Under the pieces are notes generated by a model that ran no database searches, was not told the origin of the DNA, and worked only from the letters and a program-made list of their open reading frames with translations. A program made the translations under genes and the position numbers. From Streptomyces sp. CB00316 (GTDB lineage: Bacteria > Actinomycetota > Actinomycetes > Streptomycetales > Streptomycetaceae), in the NCBI RefSeq assembly GCF_001905595.1, contig NZ_LIXI01000003.1, forward strand, positions 620,001 to 684,000: a DNA stretch of 64,000 nucleotides, written 5' to 3'. Shown in pieces: positions 52,773 through 61,390 of this stretch (within the stretch, counting starts at the first letter, position 1; the number at the start of each line of letters is the position of its first letter).

Positions 52773-53821
52773 CCCGCATCGCCGCGGTCCACGGGGCCCT
52801 GCCGCCCCACCGCCACACCCAGCGCGAGGTCACCGACATGGTGGCCGAAACCTGCCTGCCGCCCGGTGCCGACCGCCGCGTCCTGGACCGGCTCCACGAG
52901 AACGCCCGCGTCCGCACCCGGCACACCGTGCTGCCGCTCGACGGCTACCGCGATCTGGACGGCTTCGGCGCGGCCAACGACGTGTTCATCCGCTCGGCCG
53001 TCGACCTCGGCGGCCAGGCCGTACGTGGCGCCCTGCGCGCGGCTGGGCTGCGCCCCACCGATGTGGACCTGCTGATGTTCACCTCTGTCACCGGCATCGC
53101 GGCCCCCTCCGTCGACGCCCGGCTGGTGGCACGCCTCGGCCTGCGCTCCGATGTGAAGCGGCTCCCTGTCTTCGGCCTCGGCTGTGTCGCGGGAGCCGCC
53201 GGGACGGCCCGGATCCACGACTATCTGCTCGGCCGGCCCGACGACGTCGCCGTGCTGCTCTCCGTCGAGCTGTGCTCCCTCACCTTCCAGCGCCAGGACG
53301 CGACCCCCGCCAACCTGGTGGCCACCGCCCTGTTCGGCGACGGGGCGGCCGCGGTGGTCGCCCTCGGCAAGCGCCGGGCCGTCGCCGGACCCGAGATCGT
53401 GGCCACGCGCAGCCGGATGTACCCGGAGACCGAGCACGTCATGGGCTGGGACATCGGCTCCACCGGATTCGGTGTGGTGCTCGATCCTGCCGTGCCCGAC
53501 GTCGTACGCCAGTACCTCGCCGACGACGTACGGGAGTTCCTGGACGAACAAGGCTTCAAGCCGAAGGACATCGCCCACTGGGTCTGCCACCCGGGCGGCC
53601 CCAAGGTCCTGGAGGCCGTCACCGAGGTGCTCGACCTGCCCGAGGGGGCGCTGGACGTCACGTGGCGCTCGCTGGCCGACGTCGGCAACCTGTCCTCCTC
53701 CTCGGTCCTGCACGTCCTGCGGGACACCATCGAGCGCCGCCGCCCCGAACCGGGCACCCCCGGACTCCTGCTGGCCATGGGCCCGGGCTTCTGCTGCGAA
53801 CTGGTGCTGCTGCGCTGGTAG
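52769..53821 (+). CDS. srsA: type III polyketide synthase, alkylresorcinol synthase-like (SrsA)
   Basis: 350 aa, chalcone-synthase fold. The catalytic Cys is in FGLGCVAGAAG, the His in WVCHPGGPKV, and the Asn in VGNLSSSS. The sequence matches SrsA of S. griseus closely (remembered), which makes phenolic lipids from long acyl-CoA starters with malonyl- and methylmalonyl-CoA. A GGAG about 8 nt upstream fits the ATG. The next two genes are SrsB- and SrsC-like. RppA (THNS synthase) is less similar, as its neighbour would be a P450. Confidence 0.88.
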   Translation: MTRIAAVHGALPPHRHTQREVTDMVAETCLPPGADRRVLDRLHENARVRTRHTVLPLDGYRDLDGFGAANDVFIRSAVDLGGQAVRGALRAAGLRPTDVDLLMFTSVTGIAAPSVDARLVARLGLRSDVKRLPVFGLGCVAGAAGTARIHDYLLGRPDDVAVLLSVELCSLTFQRQDATPANLVATALFGDGAAAVVALGKRRAVAGPEIVATRSRMYPETEHVMGWDIGSTGFGVVLDPAVPDVVRQYLADDVREFLDEQGFKPKDIAHWVCHPGGPKVLEAVTEVLDLPEGALDVTWRSLADVGNLSSSSVLHVLRDTIERRRPEPGTPGLLLAMGPGFCCELVLLRW

Positions 53822-53834
53822 GAAGGAACGGCCC

Positions 53835-54362
53835 ATGTTCTGGTACACCGCCCTGGTGCTCGGCGTCGCCGTCGAACGCCTCGCCGAACTCGCCGTCGCC
53901 CGCCGCAACACCCGCTGGAGCCTGGCACGTGGCGCCACCGAGGCGGGCAGCGGCCACCACCCGGTGATGGTCGTCCTGCACACCGCCCTGCTGGCCGGAT
54001 GCCTGGCCGAGGTCCACCTCGCCGACCGCCCCTTCCTGCCCGCGCTCGGCTGGACCATGGCGGCCGTCGTCGTCGCGGCACAGGTACTGCGCTGGTGGTG
54101 CATCACCACGCTCGGGCCCCGGTGGAACACCCGCGTCATCGTCGTCCCCGGACTGCCCCTGGTGACCGGCGGCCCCTACCGATGGCTGCGCCACCCCAAC
54201 TACGTCGCCGTCGCCGCCGAAGGCATCGCCCTGCCCCTCGTCCACGGGGCGTGGCTGACCGCTGTGGTCTTCACCCTGCTCAACGCCGTCCTCATGGCCG
54301 TCCGGATCCGCTGCGAGGACGAGGCGCTGGCCCGCCTCCCGGTGGCGGAAGCGCGGGCGTGA
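53835..54362 (+). CDS. srsB: phenolic lipid methyltransferase, ICMT-like membrane protein (SrsB)
   Basis: 175 aa with about four to five membrane segments. The isoprenylcysteine-methyltransferase-type C-terminal motif reads GPYRWLRHPNYVAVAAEGIALPL, then RIRCEDEALARL. SrsB methylates the resorcinol product of SrsA. GGAAGGAA is 6 nt before the ATG. Its stop overlaps the start of srsC (GTGA) and it follows srsA by 13 bp. Confidence 0.86.
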   Translation: MFWYTALVLGVAVERLAELAVARRNTRWSLARGATEAGSGHHPVMVVLHTALLAGCLAEVHLADRPFLPALGWTMAAVVVAAQVLRWWCITTLGPRWNTRVIVVPGLPLVTGGPYRWLRHPNYVAVAAEGIALPLVHGAWLTAVVFTLLNAVLMAVRIRCEDEALARLPVAEARA

Positions 54363-55369
54363 TCGACATCCTGGTGGCGGGCGGCGGACCGGCGGGACTG
54401 GCCGCCGCGATCCAGGCCGCCCGGGCGGGCCTGGAGGCGGTGGTGGTCGAACCCCGCCCCGCCCCCGTCGACAAGGCCTGCGGCGAGGGCATCATGCCCG
54501 GCGGCCTCGCGGCCCTCGGGCGCCTCGGCGTGCACCCGGCCGGCCACCCTCTGCGCGGCATCCGGTACACCGACGGGCGGCGGAGCGCGGAAGCGGCGTT
54601 CCGGGGCGCTTTGGGGCTCGGCGTAAGGCGTACCGCTCTGCACGCGGCGCTGCACGAGCAGGCGCGAGCCCTCGGCGTACGCATCGTGGAGGGCAAGGTC
54701 CGGGAGGTCCGCCAGGACGAGCGGACCGTCACCGCCGCCGGGCTCACCGCGCGCTGGCTCATCGCCGCCGACGGGCTCCACTCCCCGCTGCGGCGCACCC
54801 TCGGCCTGGACCACCCCGCCCCCGGGCCCGGCCGCTACGGGCTGCGCCGCCACTACCGCACCGCCCCCTGGACGGACCTGGTCGAGGTGCACTGGTCACC
54901 GTACGCCGAGGCGTACGTGACCCCCGTCGGCGAACACCTGGTGGGCGTGGCCGTCCTCAGCCGCGACCGCCGCCCCTACGAAGAGCATCTGGCCGGCTTC
55001 CCGGCCCTCGCCGCCCGTCTCGGCCCCCATGCCACCCCCGTACGCGGGGCGGGCCCGCTCCGGCAGCGGGCGTCGGCGCCACGGGCCGGACGCGTCCTGC
55101 TGGTCGGCGACGCGGCCGGCTACACCGACGCCCTGACCGGGGAGGGCATCGCACTCGCCGTGGCCACCGCGACGGCGGCGGTCGGCTGCCTGGCCGCCGG
55201 ACGGCCCGAGGTCTACCCGGCGCGGTGGACCAGGGCCACGCGCCGCTACCGGCTGCTCACCCAGGTCCTGCTGGGTGCCGCGGGCCACCCCGTATCACGC
55301 CGGATGATCGTCGCGGCGGCCCACCGTGCCCCCGTCCTCTTCCGTACGACGGTCCGTGCGCTCCAGTGA
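54359..55369 (+). CDS. srsC: FAD-dependent hydroxylase for phenolic lipids (SrsC)
   Basis: 336 aa. The FAD motif is VAGGGPAGLAAAIQAARAG at the N-terminus; CGEGIMPGGLAALGRLG follows, and the second FAD-binding motif GDAAGYTDALTGEGI is near 255. It belongs to the geranylgeranyl-reductase/aromatic hydroxylase-like flavoproteins; SrsC of S. griseus hydroxylates methylated alkylresorcinol, which then becomes a quinone. The GTG overlaps the srsB stop. No terminator is seen before the MFS operator. Confidence 0.86.
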   Translation: MIDILVAGGGPAGLAAAIQAARAGLEAVVVEPRPAPVDKACGEGIMPGGLAALGRLGVHPAGHPLRGIRYTDGRRSAEAAFRGALGLGVRRTALHAALHEQARALGVRIVEGKVREVRQDERTVTAAGLTARWLIAADGLHSPLRRTLGLDHPAPGPGRYGLRRHYRTAPWTDLVEVHWSPYAEAYVTPVGEHLVGVAVLSRDRRPYEEHLAGFPALAARLGPHATPVRGAGPLRQRASAPRAGRVLLVGDAAGYTDALTGEGIALAVATATAAVGCLAAGRPEVYPARWTRATRRYRLLTQVLLGAAGHPVSRRMIVAAAHRAPVLFRTTVRALQ

Positions 55370-55432
55370 CGCGTGCCGCCCGACCGGCGCGCTCCAGGCG
55401 ACCGAATGGCGAGGCTCCCGGTTCCGTCATAA

Positions 55433-55470
55433 CGTCGGTCGGGTGAACGCCCGCGTTCATCCGGCCGACG
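55433..55470. promoter_or_regulatory. long inverted-repeat operator upstream of the MFS exporter
   Basis: CGTCGGTCGGGTGAACGC and GCGTTCATCCGGCCGACG, 16 of 18 positions complementary, with a 2-nt spacer. The core TGAACGCccGCGTTCA is perfect and TetR-like. No regulator gene is adjacent. Confidence 0.65.
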
Positions 55471-55527
55471 GAAGACCGACCGCCCCAACGGGGCGAAGCG
55501 CCATCGGAACGAGAGACGAACCCACTC

Positions 55528-57204
55528 ATGACGGGCTCCCACGCGACATCCGGCAAGACCGCCCGGCCCGATCAGCGGGGCCGGGGCAGCGGAATGGCAC
55601 TCCTCGTCATCGCCTCGTGCCAGCTGATGGTGGTTCTCGACATCACCATCGTCAACATCGCCCTCCCGCACATGCAGAAGTCCCTGGGCTTCTCCACCGA
55701 GAACCTGTCCTGGGTGGTCAACGCCTACACGCTGACCTTCGGCGGACTGCTGCTGCTCGGCGGGCGGCTCGGTGACATCCTCGGCCGTCGCCGCGTCTTC
55801 ATCTTCGGTGTGCTGCTCTTCGTGCTCGCCTCGCTGCTCGGCGGACTCTCCCAGGAGTCCTGGCAGTTGCTGGCCGCCCGCTCGCTCCAGGGCGTCGGCG
55901 GTGCCATCGCCTCGCCGACCGCCCTGTCGCTGATCACCACGACCTTCCGCGAGGGCCCCGAACGCAACAGGGCGTTCGGGGTGTTCGCCGCGGTCTCGGC
56001 GGGCGGCAGCGCTATCGGGCTGCTGGCGGGCGGAGTGCTCGTCGAGTGGCTGGACTGGCGCTGGGTCCTGTTCGTGAACGTCCCCATCGGCCTGATCATC
56101 GCCTTCACCACGCCCCGCTACATCCGCGAGTCCGAACGCCACCCGGGCCACTTCGACGTCGTCGGCGCCCTCACCTCGACCGTCGGCATGGTTCTGCTGG
56201 TCTACGGCTTCATCCGCGCCTCCGAGGACGGCTGGAGCGACCCGCTCACCCTCGGATCCTTCGCGGTGGCGATCGCGCTGCTGGCGCTGTTCGTCTTCAT
56301 CGAGAGCCGCTCCCGGCAGCCGATCACCCCCCTGTGGATGTTCCGCGACCGCAACCGCGCCGGGACCTACACGATGATGCTGAGCCTCGCCGCGGCGATG
56401 TTCGGGATGTTCTTCTTCCTGACGCTCTTCGTCCAGAACGTGCTGGACTTCAGCCCTCTGCGGGCCGGACTCGCCTTCCTGCCGGTCAGCGCCGTCATCG
56501 CGGTCGGCGCGGGATTCGCCTCCCAGCTGCTGCCTCGGTGGGGGCCGAAACCCTTCATGGTGGCGGGCGCCCTGCTGGCCGCCATCGGGCTCGGCTGGCT
56601 CACGCTGACCGACGTCCACAGCACATACCTCGGCTCCATCCTCGGCCCGATGCTCGTCTTCGGCCTGGGCATGGGCATGCAGTTCGTCTCCCTGACCCTC
56701 ATGGCGGTCTCCGGCGTCGCCCCGAAGGAAGCCGGTGCGGCCTCCGGGGTCCTCAACGCGACCCAGCAGGTCGGCGGCTCCCTGGGACTCTCCATCCTGG
56801 TGACGATGTTCGGCACGGCCAGCCGCCACGAGTTCACCGACCAGTTGCCGCGCTTCCAGGAACAGGCCACTGCGGCCCAGTTGCTGCAGTTCGAGAGGAC
56901 CAGGGAGCTGCCACCGCCCTGGGGGGACGACGTCCTCACCGCGGGCGTCTCCAGCGCCTTCGTCGTGGCGGCCTGCTTCGCCGTCTTCGCCGCGCTGGTC
57001 GCCCTGCTGGTCATCCAGGTCCGCGCCTCCGACCTGGCCCGGCTCCAGGGCGGCGCGACCCCCGGGGTGACGGCCCCGGGCGAGACGGCCTCCGACCGGA
57101 CGGCCTGCGACGGGACCGACGAAACGTCCGACACCTCCAGCACACCCCCCGGCACATCCCCCGACACAGCGAAAGGCCCCCACAGCCATGGACTGGACCC
57201 TTGA
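55528..57204 (+). CDS. MFS drug exporter (DHA2/EmrB-QacA family)
   Basis: 558 aa with 14 predicted spans. Signature A reads GGRLGDILGRRRVF, signature C-type text is GAIASPTALSLITTTF, and the first span has the QLMVVLDITIVNIALPHMQ motif of DHA2 exporters. The C-terminus is a long hydrophilic tail, rich in Thr/Asp/Glu. It may export an antibiotic or phenolic compound. The upstream 38-bp palindromic operator suggests control by a TetR-type repressor encoded elsewhere. GAGAG precedes the ATG. It overlaps the VOC gene by 17 bp. Confidence 0.92.
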   Translation: MTGSHATSGKTARPDQRGRGSGMALLVIASCQLMVVLDITIVNIALPHMQKSLGFSTENLSWVVNAYTLTFGGLLLLGGRLGDILGRRRVFIFGVLLFVLASLLGGLSQESWQLLAARSLQGVGGAIASPTALSLITTTFREGPERNRAFGVFAAVSAGGSAIGLLAGGVLVEWLDWRWVLFVNVPIGLIIAFTTPRYIRESERHPGHFDVVGALTSTVGMVLLVYGFIRASEDGWSDPLTLGSFAVAIALLALFVFIESRSRQPITPLWMFRDRNRAGTYTMMLSLAAAMFGMFFFLTLFVQNVLDFSPLRAGLAFLPVSAVIAVGAGFASQLLPRWGPKPFMVAGALLAAIGLGWLTLTDVHSTYLGSILGPMLVFGLGMGMQFVSLTLMAVSGVAPKEAGAASGVLNATQQVGGSLGLSILVTMFGTASRHEFTDQLPRFQEQATAAQLLQFERTRELPPPWGDDVLTAGVSSAFVVAACFAVFAALVALLVIQVRASDLARLQGGATPGVTAPGETASDRTACDGTDETSDTSSTPPGTSPDTAKGPHSHGLDP

Positions 57205-57643
57205 AGTGATCGTGCTCCCCGTGACCGACCTGGACCGGGCCCGTGACTTCTACCGGGACAAGCTCGGCTTCCACGTCGACATCGACGGCGAGGTGATGCC
57301 GGGGGCGCGCGTCGTCCAGCTCACCCCGCCCGGCTCGGGCTGCTCGATCGCCCTGACCGACGGCGTGCCGAACCCCACGGGGGACCCGCAGCCGGGCACG
57401 TACCACGGCCTCCAGCTCTGCGTCACCGACATCGACGCCGCCCACGCGGAGCTCGTCGCCCGCGGGGTGGAGGTCTCCGAGCCGCAGCGGTACGCCCCCG
57501 AGGACGGGGCCGCGTTCATGTACTTCACCGACCCGGACGGCAACGGCTGGGCCGTACAGGAGTACCGCCGCCGGCTGACCGAGCCCCTGCACCAGGTCCT
57601 CGCCGATCTGGCCGCGAAGGGGGCCGGGGAGACGGCGGACTGA
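57188..57643 (+). CDS. VOC/glyoxalase-family protein
   Basis: 151 aa. Typical beta-alpha-beta start (VIVLPVTDLDRARDFYRDKLGFHVD), a middle LQLCVTDIDAAHAELVARGVEV and the C-terminal FTDPDGNGWAVQEY. It starts within the end of the MFS gene, and may be cotranslated with it, perhaps for resistance to the exported compound. Metal ligands are not evident beyond the usual C-terminal Glu. Confidence 0.86.
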   Translation: MDWTLEVIVLPVTDLDRARDFYRDKLGFHVDIDGEVMPGARVVQLTPPGSGCSIALTDGVPNPTGDPQPGTYHGLQLCVTDIDAAHAELVARGVEVSEPQRYAPEDGAAFMYFTDPDGNGWAVQEYRRRLTEPLHQVLADLAAKGAGETAD

Positions 57644-57782
57644 CCCGCTCGTCCCCTTTGTTCCTCGCACACCCGCCCACCGCGGCCCGCACCGCCCGCC
57701 ACGGTGGATCGCGCCGCCCCGGTCCACCACAATGCTCCCCGTATCACCGCAGTGATCCATGAACACGAGGGAGCAGCATCCA

Positions 57783-58181
57783 ATGGCCGGCAACGCAGAC
57801 ATGGTGGCCTTCGTCCGGGCGCGTCTCGCCGATGAGGAACAGGTCGCCCTGGCTGCCGGCGGGGACCGATGGCGGTGCCCGGCGGATGTGCCCGGAGAGG
57901 TCCACGACCGCAGAGGCGGCGTCGCGTTCACGGTGCGGGACAGCGGCTTCGACCATCACATCGCCCTGCAGGACCCCGCCCGCACCCTGGAGCGCATCGA
58001 GACGCACCGGGTGCTGCTCGGCGAGTACGTGGAGGTCGCCGAGCTGGACACCGACCGCCCGGCCCAGGACTTCCGGTCCGGCCGGGCGGTGGGCCTGGGC
58101 TTCGCCGTACGGCAGTTGGCCGCCGAGTACGCCGGGCACCCGGACTATCAGGCGCGGTGGCTGCCCCGGTTCATCCAGTAG
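57783..58181 (+). CDS. DUF6221-like protein
   Basis: 132 aa. I recognise it as the DUF6221 family of short actinobacterial proteins: ADMVAFVRARLADEEQVALAAG at the start, DPARTLERIETHRVLLGEY in the middle, and a conserved C-terminus ending YAGHPDYQARWLPRF. A GGGAG nine bases upstream supports ATG 57783. Function unknown, possibly phage- or element-related. Confidence 0.8.
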   Translation: MAGNADMVAFVRARLADEEQVALAAGGDRWRCPADVPGEVHDRRGGVAFTVRDSGFDHHIALQDPARTLERIETHRVLLGEYVEVAELDTDRPAQDFRSGRAVGLGFAVRQLAAEYAGHPDYQARWLPRFIQ

Positions 58182-58208
58182 GGGGGCGCGGGGCGTCGGG
58201 AAGCAGTA

Positions 58209-58226
58209 ACTTACTCACAAGTAAGT
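58209..58226. promoter_or_regulatory. palindromic operator upstream of the DoxX-like gene
   Basis: ACTTAC-N6-GTAAGT, perfect arms, in an AT-rich patch 70 bp before the DoxX-like ATG. The pattern resembles a TetR-type binding site; no regulator is adjacent. Confidence 0.55.
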
Positions 58227-58296
58227 CGAGTTCCCGGCCCTCAAGGCCCTGAGAGCCTTCGAGGCCTGCCCCCGCTGCCTCGCCCAAGGAGACCCC

Positions 58297-58674
58297 ATGT
58301 CCTCCCGGACGCGTTCCCCCCTGCTGCTCGCCGGACTCATGGCGGGAGCGGGGGTGCTCCACTTCGCCGTCCCGAAGGCGTTCGACGCCACCGTGCCCCG
58401 GATCCTGCCCGGTGAGCCCCGAACCTGGACGTACGCGAGCGGAGTGGTCGAACTCGCCCTGGCCGCGGGCCTCGCGTACCCCCGGACGCGGGGTGCCGCC
58501 GCCCGCGCGACCGCGAACTTCTTCGTCGGGGTGTTTCCAGCCAATGTGCAGATGGCCGTCGACTGGCGCGGCCGGCCCCGGCCGCAGCGGGCCGCCGCCC
58601 TGGTCAGGCTGCCCCTCCAGCTGCCGCTGGTCCTGTGGGCGCGGAGCGTCGCCCGGAGCGCCGACACGCCCTGA
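58297..58674 (+). CDS. DoxX-like membrane protein
   Basis: 125 aa with about four hydrophobic segments. It recalls DoxX/DUF4267-like proteins: GLMAGAGVLHFAVPKAFDATVP opens the first segment, then VELALAAGLAYPRTRG and FFVGVFPANVQMAVDW. It may participate in membrane redox or detoxification. A palindromic site upstream suggests repression by a TetR-type protein. A weak hairpin GGTGTGG...CCACACC (58688-58727) follows. Confidence 0.78.
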   Translation: MSSRTRSPLLLAGLMAGAGVLHFAVPKAFDATVPRILPGEPRTWTYASGVVELALAAGLAYPRTRGAAARATANFFVGVFPANVQMAVDWRGRPRPQRAAALVRLPLQLPLVLWARSVARSADTP

Positions 58675-58757
58675 ACGGGGCGTAGTCGGTGTGGTTCGAG
58701 CCACCTGCTCGGAGGAAGATCCACACCAAAATGGCGTTGCTCTCTGGTGAGGAGTGA

Positions 58758-59111
<354 letters not shown>

Positions 59112-59126
59112 TCCGGGTTGAACGAA

Positions 59127-59168
59127 CCCTCGGCCCCCCAGGACGCTCGCGTCCTGGGGGGCCGAGGG
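59127..59168 (+). terminator. 20-bp hairpin terminator after the cold-shock gene
   Basis: Arms CCCTCGGCCCCCCAGGACGC and its exact complement with a 2-nt loop, 15 bp after the stop. Confidence 0.9.
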
Positions 59169-59286
59169 CGTCCGGGGCCGGTTCCGAGCGGATCGGCCCG
59201 GTCCGGTTCGCTCGGCGGATGCCGGGTACCCGGGGTGTCCGAGCCGTAGTTCCCGGAGCTTCCGGGACGAGCAGGAAGGACATCCC

Positions 59287-59415
59287 ATGCTGAAGGCCAT
59301 CGCCGATGTGCTGCGGTCCGTCGGAGGCGCCATGGCCACCGTGGTCACGCTGCCCTTCCGGGCCCTCGCCCGCCTCTTCGGGGGCGCGTCGAGCACGGCG
59401 CGCGGACACCACTGA
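59287..59415 (+). CDS. LPFxALARLFGGAS-type small protein
   Basis: 42 aa: a short amphipathic helix, the motif TLPFRALARLFGGASSTA, and a basic tail. GAAGGA is six bases before the ATG. The LPFR-LARLFGGAS pattern recurs in small Streptomyces proteins I have seen, of unknown function, often near cold-shock or stress genes. It may associate with the membrane. Confidence 0.75.
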   Translation: MLKAIADVLRSVGGAMATVVTLPFRALARLFGGASSTARGHH

Positions 59416-59447
59416 GCTGACGCGTACGACTGTGCCGATGTGTGCGA

Positions 59448-59490
59448 AAGGCCCGTGCCCCGGTCCGTGAAGGACCGGGGCACGGGCCTT
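59448..59490. terminator. 19-bp perfect hairpin terminator
   Basis: Arms AAGGCCCGTGCCCCGGTCC and its exact complement with a 5-nt loop, between convergent genes ending at 59415 and 59521. Confidence 0.88.
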
Positions 59491-59520
59491 GGGTATGTCC
59501 GTCCCGTCCGCAGCGAGCGC

Positions 59521-59772
59521 CTACCCCGTGGACTCGTCCGGAGTCGGGTGATCCTCGGGGTGCGCGCCGGCGTTGCGCGGCTCGTCCTTGCCGGAACCCG
59601 CCTCGTCCGGGTCGGGCCGGTCGCCGCTCTCGCGGGCGACCCGCTCCGGAATCGGTATGTCGAGGGCGTCCTCGCCCTCCTTGGTCTGCTGGTCCGGCAG
59701 GTCCGCCGGTACGGGAGGCGGGCTGCCGGAAGCCCCGGTGTACGCGGGGCCTTCCGGCCTGCGGTCGGTCAT
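59521..59772 (-). CDS. hypothetical acidic, disordered protein
   Basis: 83 aa, rich in Pro, Glu, Asp and Gly, with no hydrophobic core, so probably disordered. GGAAGGAA five bases before the ATG supports expression. No domain is recognised. It stands alone. Confidence 0.65.
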   Translation of the reverse strand: MTDRRPEGPAYTGASGSPPPVPADLPDQQTKEGEDALDIPIPERVARESGDRPDPDEAGSGKDEPRNAGAHPEDHPTPDESTG

Positions 59773-59988
59773 GAGAGTTCCTTCCGTGCTGCCCCGGAGA
59801 GTCCGGGGACGGGTCGTCCGTCCTGCTGGGTACCCATTGCGGCGCGATCGATTCACCGCCGGACGGGCATGGGGAGACTTCCCACACGGGGGTGTGTTCC
59901 GGACGGGCGGGGGTACCCGGGCTGTGCCTGAGCACACAACCCGGGCACATGACATTCACACGAAGAATCCCGCGGAAGGATCCCCCGC

Positions 59989-60216
59989 ATGCTGATGGCC
60001 CACCCCACCGTGCTGCGTAACCTCGTCGAGCAGTACGGGGCCCTGCGCCTGCTGCACGCGGAGAGCGGCAGCACCGAGGCGCGGCAGCGCATGGACGATG
60101 TGGCCTACACCCTGTGCGTCTCGACGGGCACGGGCGATGTCGACAGCGCGCTGGTCGCCGCCCGGCACCGGTTGCCGGGGGCCCGTCCCGAGGACGATTC
60201 CGTCCTCTCGGCCTGA
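59989..60216 (+). CDS. DUF5133-like protein
   Basis: 75 aa. It matches the DUF5133 pattern I know from Streptomyces: HPTVLRNLVEQYGALRLLHAESG, then RMDDVAYTLCVSTGT and AARHRLPGARPEDDS. The role is unknown. It ends 7 bp before the next gene, so they are probably cotranscribed. GAAGGA lies about 15 bases upstream of the start. Confidence 0.82.
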   Translation: MLMAHPTVLRNLVEQYGALRLLHAESGSTEARQRMDDVAYTLCVSTGTGDVDSALVAARHRLPGARPEDDSVLSA

Positions 60217-60223
60217 TCGCCGG

Positions 60224-61339
60224 ATGAACACCGAAGGGGTGGGAACTGTGGTGCGGACCGTGGGCGTGGAAGAGGAACTGCTGTTGGTCGACCCGGACAG
60301 CGGGGAGGCGCGCGCCCTGTCCACGGCCGTGCTGGCACTCGCCGAGAAGGACGCGGAAGGAGAGTCGGCCTTCGAGTCGGAGCTGCACCGCCAGCAGCTG
60401 GAGTTCGCCACGCATCCCTGCCGCGAGATGGACGAGATCGCCGACGCGGTGCAGCGGTGGCGCGCCGAGGCGAGCCGCCACGCCGCCGACGTGGGAGCTT
60501 CGGTCGCGGCCCTGGCGACCTCGCCGCTGCCGGTGAGCCCCATGATCGGCACGGGGGAGCGGTACAACTGGATGGCGGAGCGCTACGGGCTGACCGCCCA
60601 GGAGCAGCTGACCTGTGGATGCCACGTGCACGTCTCGGTCGAGTCGGACGAGGAGGGCGTCGCCGTGCTTGACCGGATCCGCGGCTGGCTGCCGGTCCTG
60701 CTCGCCCTGAGCGGCAACTCGCCCTTCTGGCAGGCGCAGGACACCCAGTACGCCAGCTACCGCAGCCGGGTGTGGGGCAGGTGGCCCTCCGCCGGGCCCG
60801 TGGAGCTCCACGGCTCCGCCGAGCGCTACCACGAGCTCGTGAAGACCCTCGTCGGCACCGGCGTGCTCAAGGACGAGGGGATGGTCTACTTCGACGCGCG
60901 CCTCTCGCACACCTACCCCACAGTGGAGGTCAGGATCGCCGACGTCTGCCTGGACCCGGCGGACACGGTGCTGCTGGCCACGCTGGTGCGGGCGCTCGTG
61001 GAGACGGCCGCGCGGGAGTGGCGCGCCGGGGAACCCGCCCCGGACACCGGTGTGGCGCTGCTGCGGGTGGCGTCCTGGCAGTCGGCCCGTTCGGGTCTGG
61101 AGGACCGGCTGATCCACCCTCGCACCCTGCGGCCCGAGCCCGCGGCCGACGTGCTCCAGGCGCTCCTGGCCCATGTGCGGGACGCCCTGGAGGACAGCGG
61201 CGATCTCAAGGCCGCGCAGAAGGCGCTGGCCGCCCTGGAACGGCGCGGCAACGGCGCCAGGGTCCAGCGCGAGATCCTGGAGCGGACCGGAAGCCTCCGC
61301 GACACCGTCGCGGAATGCGTCCGCATCACGGGGGGATGA
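60224..61339 (+). CDS. carboxylate-amine ligase, glutamate-cysteine ligase family 2 (YbdK-like)
   Basis: 371 aa from ATG 60224; GTG 60248 or 60251, nearer to TVGVEEELLLVD and preceded by AAGGGG, may be the true start. The family start TVGVEEELLLVDP (Glu residues bind metal), CGCHVHVSVES, and the DARLSHTYPTVEVRIADVCLDP region are all present. YbdK-type proteins form amide bonds, often with weak glutamate-cysteine ligase activity. The real substrate pair is unknown here. Confidence 0.88.
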   Translation: MNTEGVGTVVRTVGVEEELLLVDPDSGEARALSTAVLALAEKDAEGESAFESELHRQQLEFATHPCREMDEIADAVQRWRAEASRHAADVGASVAALATSPLPVSPMIGTGERYNWMAERYGLTAQEQLTCGCHVHVSVESDEEGVAVLDRIRGWLPVLLALSGNSPFWQAQDTQYASYRSRVWGRWPSAGPVELHGSAERYHELVKTLVGTGVLKDEGMVYFDARLSHTYPTVEVRIADVCLDPADTVLLATLVRALVETAAREWRAGEPAPDTGVALLRVASWQSARSGLEDRLIHPRTLRPEPAADVLQALLAHVRDALEDSGDLKAAQKALAALERRGNGARVQREILERTGSLRDTVAECVRITGG

Positions 61340-61390
61340 GAAGAACGATTGGCGACACGACCGCATGACCTGTGAGGAAAGGAGCAGCAC

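Noticed and set aside
52769..53821. Type III PKS as RppA (THN synthase for HPQ melanin)
   Set aside because: The partners are a membrane methyltransferase and a flavin hydroxylase (srsB, srsC), not the P450 that accompanies rppA.
58728..58757. Eight-codon ORF (MALLSGEE-like) before the cold-shock leader
   Set aside because: No RBS and no relation to the promoter could be shown; probably chance.
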